A stretch of 64,000 nt of DNA. Source: Bacteroidales bacterium (GTDB lineage: Bacteria > Bacteroidota > Bacteroidia > Bacteroidales > Paludibacteraceae). The translations under genes were made by a program, and so were the position numbers. Position 1 is the first letter of the stretch, and every line of letters begins with the position of its first letter. The stretch covers positions 55,229-119,228 of the forward strand of contig JALFYY010000024.1 in assembly GCA_022783865.1 (NCBI GenBank), given 5' to 3'. Below, piece after piece: positions 61,460 through 64,000 of this stretch. The notes under the pieces were generated by a model that was not told the DNA's origin, ran no database searches, and saw only the letters and a list, made by a program, of their open reading frames with translations.

Positions 61460-61575
61460 GGTTTCCTTTTGGTTTCCTTTAAGGATACCTTAGGGATACT
61501 TTAGGGATAGCCTGCCTATACCGCTCCATTTCTACAACCCTTGTACAATCCTTCTATAACCCTTGTACAATCCCT
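61460..61575. repeat. Long 11-bp register joining two repeat families
   Basis: GGTTTCCTTTT and GGTTTCCTTTA lead in. Then, from 61477, CTTTAAGGATA, CCTTAGGGATA, CTTTAGGGATA (inverted TATCCCTAAAG family), GCCTGCCTATA, CCGCTCCATTT, CTACAACCCTT, GTACAATCCTT, CTATAACCCTT, GTACAATCCCT stay in one 11-bp phase. The remaining gap to 61703 shows no gene. Confidence 0.75.
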
Positions 61576-61703
61576 CACTCGTTATGCAAGACTATGCTGT
61601 TGCAAAAACAAACCATTTATCAGGTTTCTCACAAGAAGACTTATAAATATCATAGCAAGATTTGCCTTTGGCTGTGCAGTCAACTATGAATGAATAGTTT
61701 CCT

Positions 61704-62174
61704 CTATTCATGATGATACGGTTCGCCACGCAGAATAGTGCACGCACGATAGATTTGCTCCACAAAAAGCAGACGGATCATCTGGTGCGAGAATGTCATT
61801 TGCGAGAGCGATATCTTGCTTTCCGCACGGCTGTACACATCTTCTGAAAAACCGTACGGACCGCCTACCACGAATATCAGATTCCGACCCGCCGACATCC
61901 ACTTGTTCAACTGCGCCGCAAAGTCAACACTGCGGTATTCCTTGCCGTGCTCGTCCAGCAAAATCAGCCTGCTACCGGCATCCGCCATCGCAAGAATCTG
62001 TTCGCCTTCCCGCTGCTTCTGCTCGTCCATCGACAGGTTCTTCGCATTACGGAGCTCGGGAATCACCTTCAGTTCAAACGGCACATAGTGTACCAAACGC
62101 TTCTGATACTCCTCTATCAACGCCTGCAAACGCGCATCCGTTGTTTTGCCTACCACTAACAAACTTATCTTCAT
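61704..62174 (-). CDS. rlmH: 23S rRNA pseudouridine-1915 N3-methyltransferase
   Basis: A 156-residue SPOUT-class methyltransferase that modifies position 1915 in helix 69 of 23S rRNA. It begins MKISLLVVGKTTDARLQ, has FVVGGPYGFSEDVYSRA as the SAM-binding knot region, and ends LLFVEQIYRACTILRGEPYH followed by HE, the conserved C-terminus. It overlaps the upstream DUF389 gene by 4 nt, suggesting translational coupling. Confidence 0.97.
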   Translation of the reverse strand: MKISLLVVGKTTDARLQALIEEYQKRLVHYVPFELKVIPELRNAKNLSMDEQKQREGEQILAMADAGSRLILLDEHGKEYRSVDFAAQLNKWMSAGRNLIFVVGGPYGFSEDVYSRAESKISLSQMTFSHQMIRLLFVEQIYRACTILRGEPYHHE

Positions 62175-63538
62175 TCCGTCAGTACCAAAACGTTGTCATT
62201 ATCCAAACGGACACGCAGCCACTGCTGCAAACGCACCATATCCACCGATTTCAGATCCGCATCATCTGACGGATGCAGCACTATTACCACCTGCGTCGTC
62301 AGTTCACCCGTATCCGCAGGTACCAATCGTCCGCGGGCAATAGTAACATCCTGTATGGCAGGATATTGCGAACGCATCTCTTGCGCAATCTGTGCAAACG
62401 GCAAGCGGTTGTCCTCGTAAGCCGTAATCTGTTCTTCCAGTTCTTTGATACGTTCGTCACGCTGACGCAACTGCTGCTCGTTGTTTTCGAAAATATCTTT
62501 GATAATCTCCTGCTCGTTAATCGGTTTCACTTCCATCACGGCATCCTCGCGCAGCACTATCTGATTCTGACGGAAACCGTATTCTTCGGCACGTTCCAAC
62601 AGACTCTGACGCTCGCTATCCGACAGTTTGTCACCGGCAAGAAACAACTCTATATTGGCGTTTTTGCCCTTGTTATTGATATGCGACTCATAGACATAGG
62701 TCTTGCCGATGGTACGGTTGGCTGTGATAAAGCGATTTGCATTCCTGCGGAAGTTATTGTCTTTCACCACCGTATAAGCCGTATAGACACTCGGTATAAT
62801 CATGATAATGATAGCGATAGTGATGTATCGTGTACGGCGGCGCTGACTTGCCTCATCATCGACTTTCACAATCGGAAAACGCATGTATTTGACCATCAGG
62901 AATGTTGCCAAAGCGATGAAAACGCTGTTGATAAAGAAGAGGTAAAGCGCACCGACAGTATATTGCAGATTGAGTTGGGAGATACCGTAGCCCACCGTAC
63001 AGAGTGGCGGCATCAAGGCGGTAGCAATCGCCACACCCGACATAACCGTACCCTTGTCTTTACGCGATATTTCCAATATGCCCGCTATACCGCCGAAAAG
63101 GGCAATCAGCACATCGTAGATAGTAGGGTTCGTGCGTGCCAGCAATTCCGTTGGCGATTCCATATCCAACGGCGAAAGCACGAAATAGACCGTTGCCACC
63201 AAAATACTGATTGCCACCATCACCGCCCAGTTCTTTAGCGAAGAGCGCAACAGATCCACATCGTTCGTACCCAGACTGAGCCCTATGCCGATAATAGGTC
63301 CCATGAGCGGTGAAATCAACATAGCACCGATGATGACTGCTGTGGAGTTGACGTTCAAGCCGAGCGAAGCGATGAAGATAGCGCACATCAGGATGACCAC
63401 ATTGGGGCCGCGGAACGGGATATTTTGCCGGATATTGTCGGTTGCGGCAGCGATATTGATATGGTCGGATATATTCACCAGTGCTTTCAGATAATCCAAC
63501 AAATTGTGCATTTGTTGCTTGAATTTACTCATCGCCAT
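62171..63538 (-). CDS. DUF389 family membrane protein
   Basis: A 455-residue protein. About six transmembrane helices in residues 45-260 carry the DUF389 signatures STAVIIGAMLISPLMGPIIG, GVAIATALMPPLCTVGYG and LYLFFINSVFIALATFLMV. A cytoplasmic or periplasmic tail follows, with a coiled-coil segment (NNEQQLRQRDERIKELEEQI) and a final alpha/beta part (QVVIVLHPSDDADLKSVDMV). The function of the family is unknown. The start may be the second Met of MAMSKF. First gene of a pair with rlmH. Confidence 0.9.
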   Translation of the reverse strand: MAMSKFKQQMHNLLDYLKALVNISDHINIAAATDNIRQNIPFRGPNVVILMCAIFIASLGLNVNSTAVIIGAMLISPLMGPIIGIGLSLGTNDVDLLRSSLKNWAVMVAISILVATVYFVLSPLDMESPTELLARTNPTIYDVLIALFGGIAGILEISRKDKGTVMSGVAIATALMPPLCTVGYGISQLNLQYTVGALYLFFINSVFIALATFLMVKYMRFPIVKVDDEASQRRRTRYITIAIIIMIIPSVYTAYTVVKDNNFRRNANRFITANRTIGKTYVYESHINNKGKNANIELFLAGDKLSDSERQSLLERAEEYGFRQNQIVLREDAVMEVKPINEQEIIKDIFENNEQQLRQRDERIKELEEQITAYEDNRLPFAQIAQEMRSQYPAIQDVTIARGRLVPADTGELTTQVVIVLHPSDDADLKSVDMVRLQQWLRVRLDNDNVLVLTE

Positions 63539-63539
63539 A

Positions 63540-63627
63540 GTTCTTTTTGAGCTGTTTTTGAGGTTGTTATTAAATCGTTATTGAGTTGTTTTTGAGTCGT
63601 TATTTGAGTTCTTATTTGTTGTCCTAA
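63540..63627 (+). repeat. 11-bp phased repeat, GTTGTTTTTGA type
   Basis: GTTCTTTTTGA, GCTGTTTTTGA, GGTTGTTATTA, AATCGTTATTG, AGTTGTTTTTG, AGTCGTTATTT, GAGTTCTTATT in register. It lies immediately upstream of the DUF389 start and would be in its leader or promoter region. Confidence 0.6.
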
Positions 63628-63779
63628 CTTTGCAGCATTCCAATAATGAAGAATCCCGCTGCAAAGATACAGAAAAATTAACAAATACCATACCAAGCAT
63701 GTATTTCCTAACAACATTTGCCTTATCCTTATACCGAATCTTTCTATTACAGAAATTCTCTGTTACCAACACAAATAAA

Positions 63780-63811
63780 TTTGGATACATAGTAAAAAAC
63801 ACGTATCTTTG
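63780..63811 (+). promoter_or_regulatory. Strong promoter reading out of the window
   Basis: TTTG, 20 nt, TATCTTTG, an exact consensus match. The gene it serves is beyond the right edge or is the mini-ORF at 63833. Confidence 0.65.
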
Positions 63812-63832
63812 CAAATAAATTTCAAACATTAT

Positions 63833-63865
63833 ATGTCAGAACAAAAGGCTACTAATAATCAATAG
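63833..63865 (+). other. Ten-codon ORF behind a strong promoter
   Basis: ATG, nine more codons (MSEQKATNNQ) and TAG, about 15 nt after the expected transcription start. It could be a leader peptide or the broken beginning of a gene. The remaining 135 bp contain a small CGGAC...GTCCG hairpin near 63900 and nothing else I recognise. Confidence 0.3.
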
Positions 63866-64000
63866 TCCGTTAAAAATTTGACTTTATATATGTTGCTAAG
63901 CGGACGCTTTGAGTCCGTAAAGCAAGAGATCTTTGAAATAGTGTGCTTTTAGCCCTTGATTTTTGTGCACGTTCGGTAAATTGCCAAACATGGATAAAAA

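Noticed and set aside
63529-63717. 62-residue minus-strand ORF with QIRTQITTQKQLNNDL
   Set aside because: Half of it is translated 11-bp repeat upstream of the DUF389 gene.

Overview
The window reads as chromosomal DNA of a Bacteroidales bacterium (phylum Bacteroidota); I would not name a genus. Three things support this. Promoters repeatedly fit the Bacteroidetes primary-sigma pattern TTTG-N19..21-TAnnTTTG, and Shine-Dalgarno sites are not evident. At least five secreted proteins end in type IX secretion (T9SS) type-A C-terminal sorting domains. Several families are typical of the group: DUF4301, a GGGtGRT protein with its NifU-like partner, an SpmA/SpmB fusion and a porin of the OprP type. 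Base composition and gene style look uniform, and I see no prophage, insertion sequence, conjugative element, CRISPR array or rRNA.

Layout. 0-3.2 kb: a very large secreted protein on the minus strand, cut by the left edge. 4.2 kb: tRNA-Phe. 4.7-15.3 kb: housekeeping genes (superoxide dismutase, porin, cardiolipin synthase, serS, rplU-rpmA, a lipoprotein plus a DUF456 membrane protein, a HAD-HD fusion, DUF4301). 15.5-19.1 kb: a T9SS cargo protein with GLUG-like repeats. 19.4-23.3 kb: ybeY, an SpmAB fusion and a Pif1-like helicase. 23.6-29.4 kb: a tripartite RND efflux operon. 29.5-32.8 kb: a glycosyltransferase, alpha/beta hydrolase and CotH operon. 33.5-43.9 kb: pnp, then a tamB-yifB-uvrB operon. 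44.2-53.6 kb: an NtrC-like regulator without a DNA-binding domain, a fossil C-terminus of a secreted protein, a Nudix hydrolase, the GGGtGRT/NifU-like operon, a DMT transporter, a CcdA-like permease with trmN6, and an NtrY-like histidine kinase. 53.9-61.3 kb: three consecutive T9SS cargo genes, the last a discoidin-CotH protein. 61.7-63.5 kb: rlmH and a DUF389 membrane protein.

The most unusual content lies between the genes. (i) Many intergenic stretches are built of imperfect repeats kept in an 11-bp register. The unit sequence differs from locus to locus (TATCCCTAAAG, TCACCCAGTWA, CCGTACCATTG, AGTTTCATCGG and others), while the 11-bp period is constant and adjacent units resemble each other most. 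(ii) A REP-like palindrome family keeps a GTCTCTACA edge but has at least three different stem cores. (iii) A repeat made of such a palindrome, a 45-bp spacer and an 11-bp array occurs in inverted orientation at 33.2 and 49.6 kb. (iv) An AT-rich leader of about 35 bp sits directly before three unrelated start codons.

Coordinates of short sites were counted by eye and may be off by one base. No database search was run; family names come from recognition of motifs and length.
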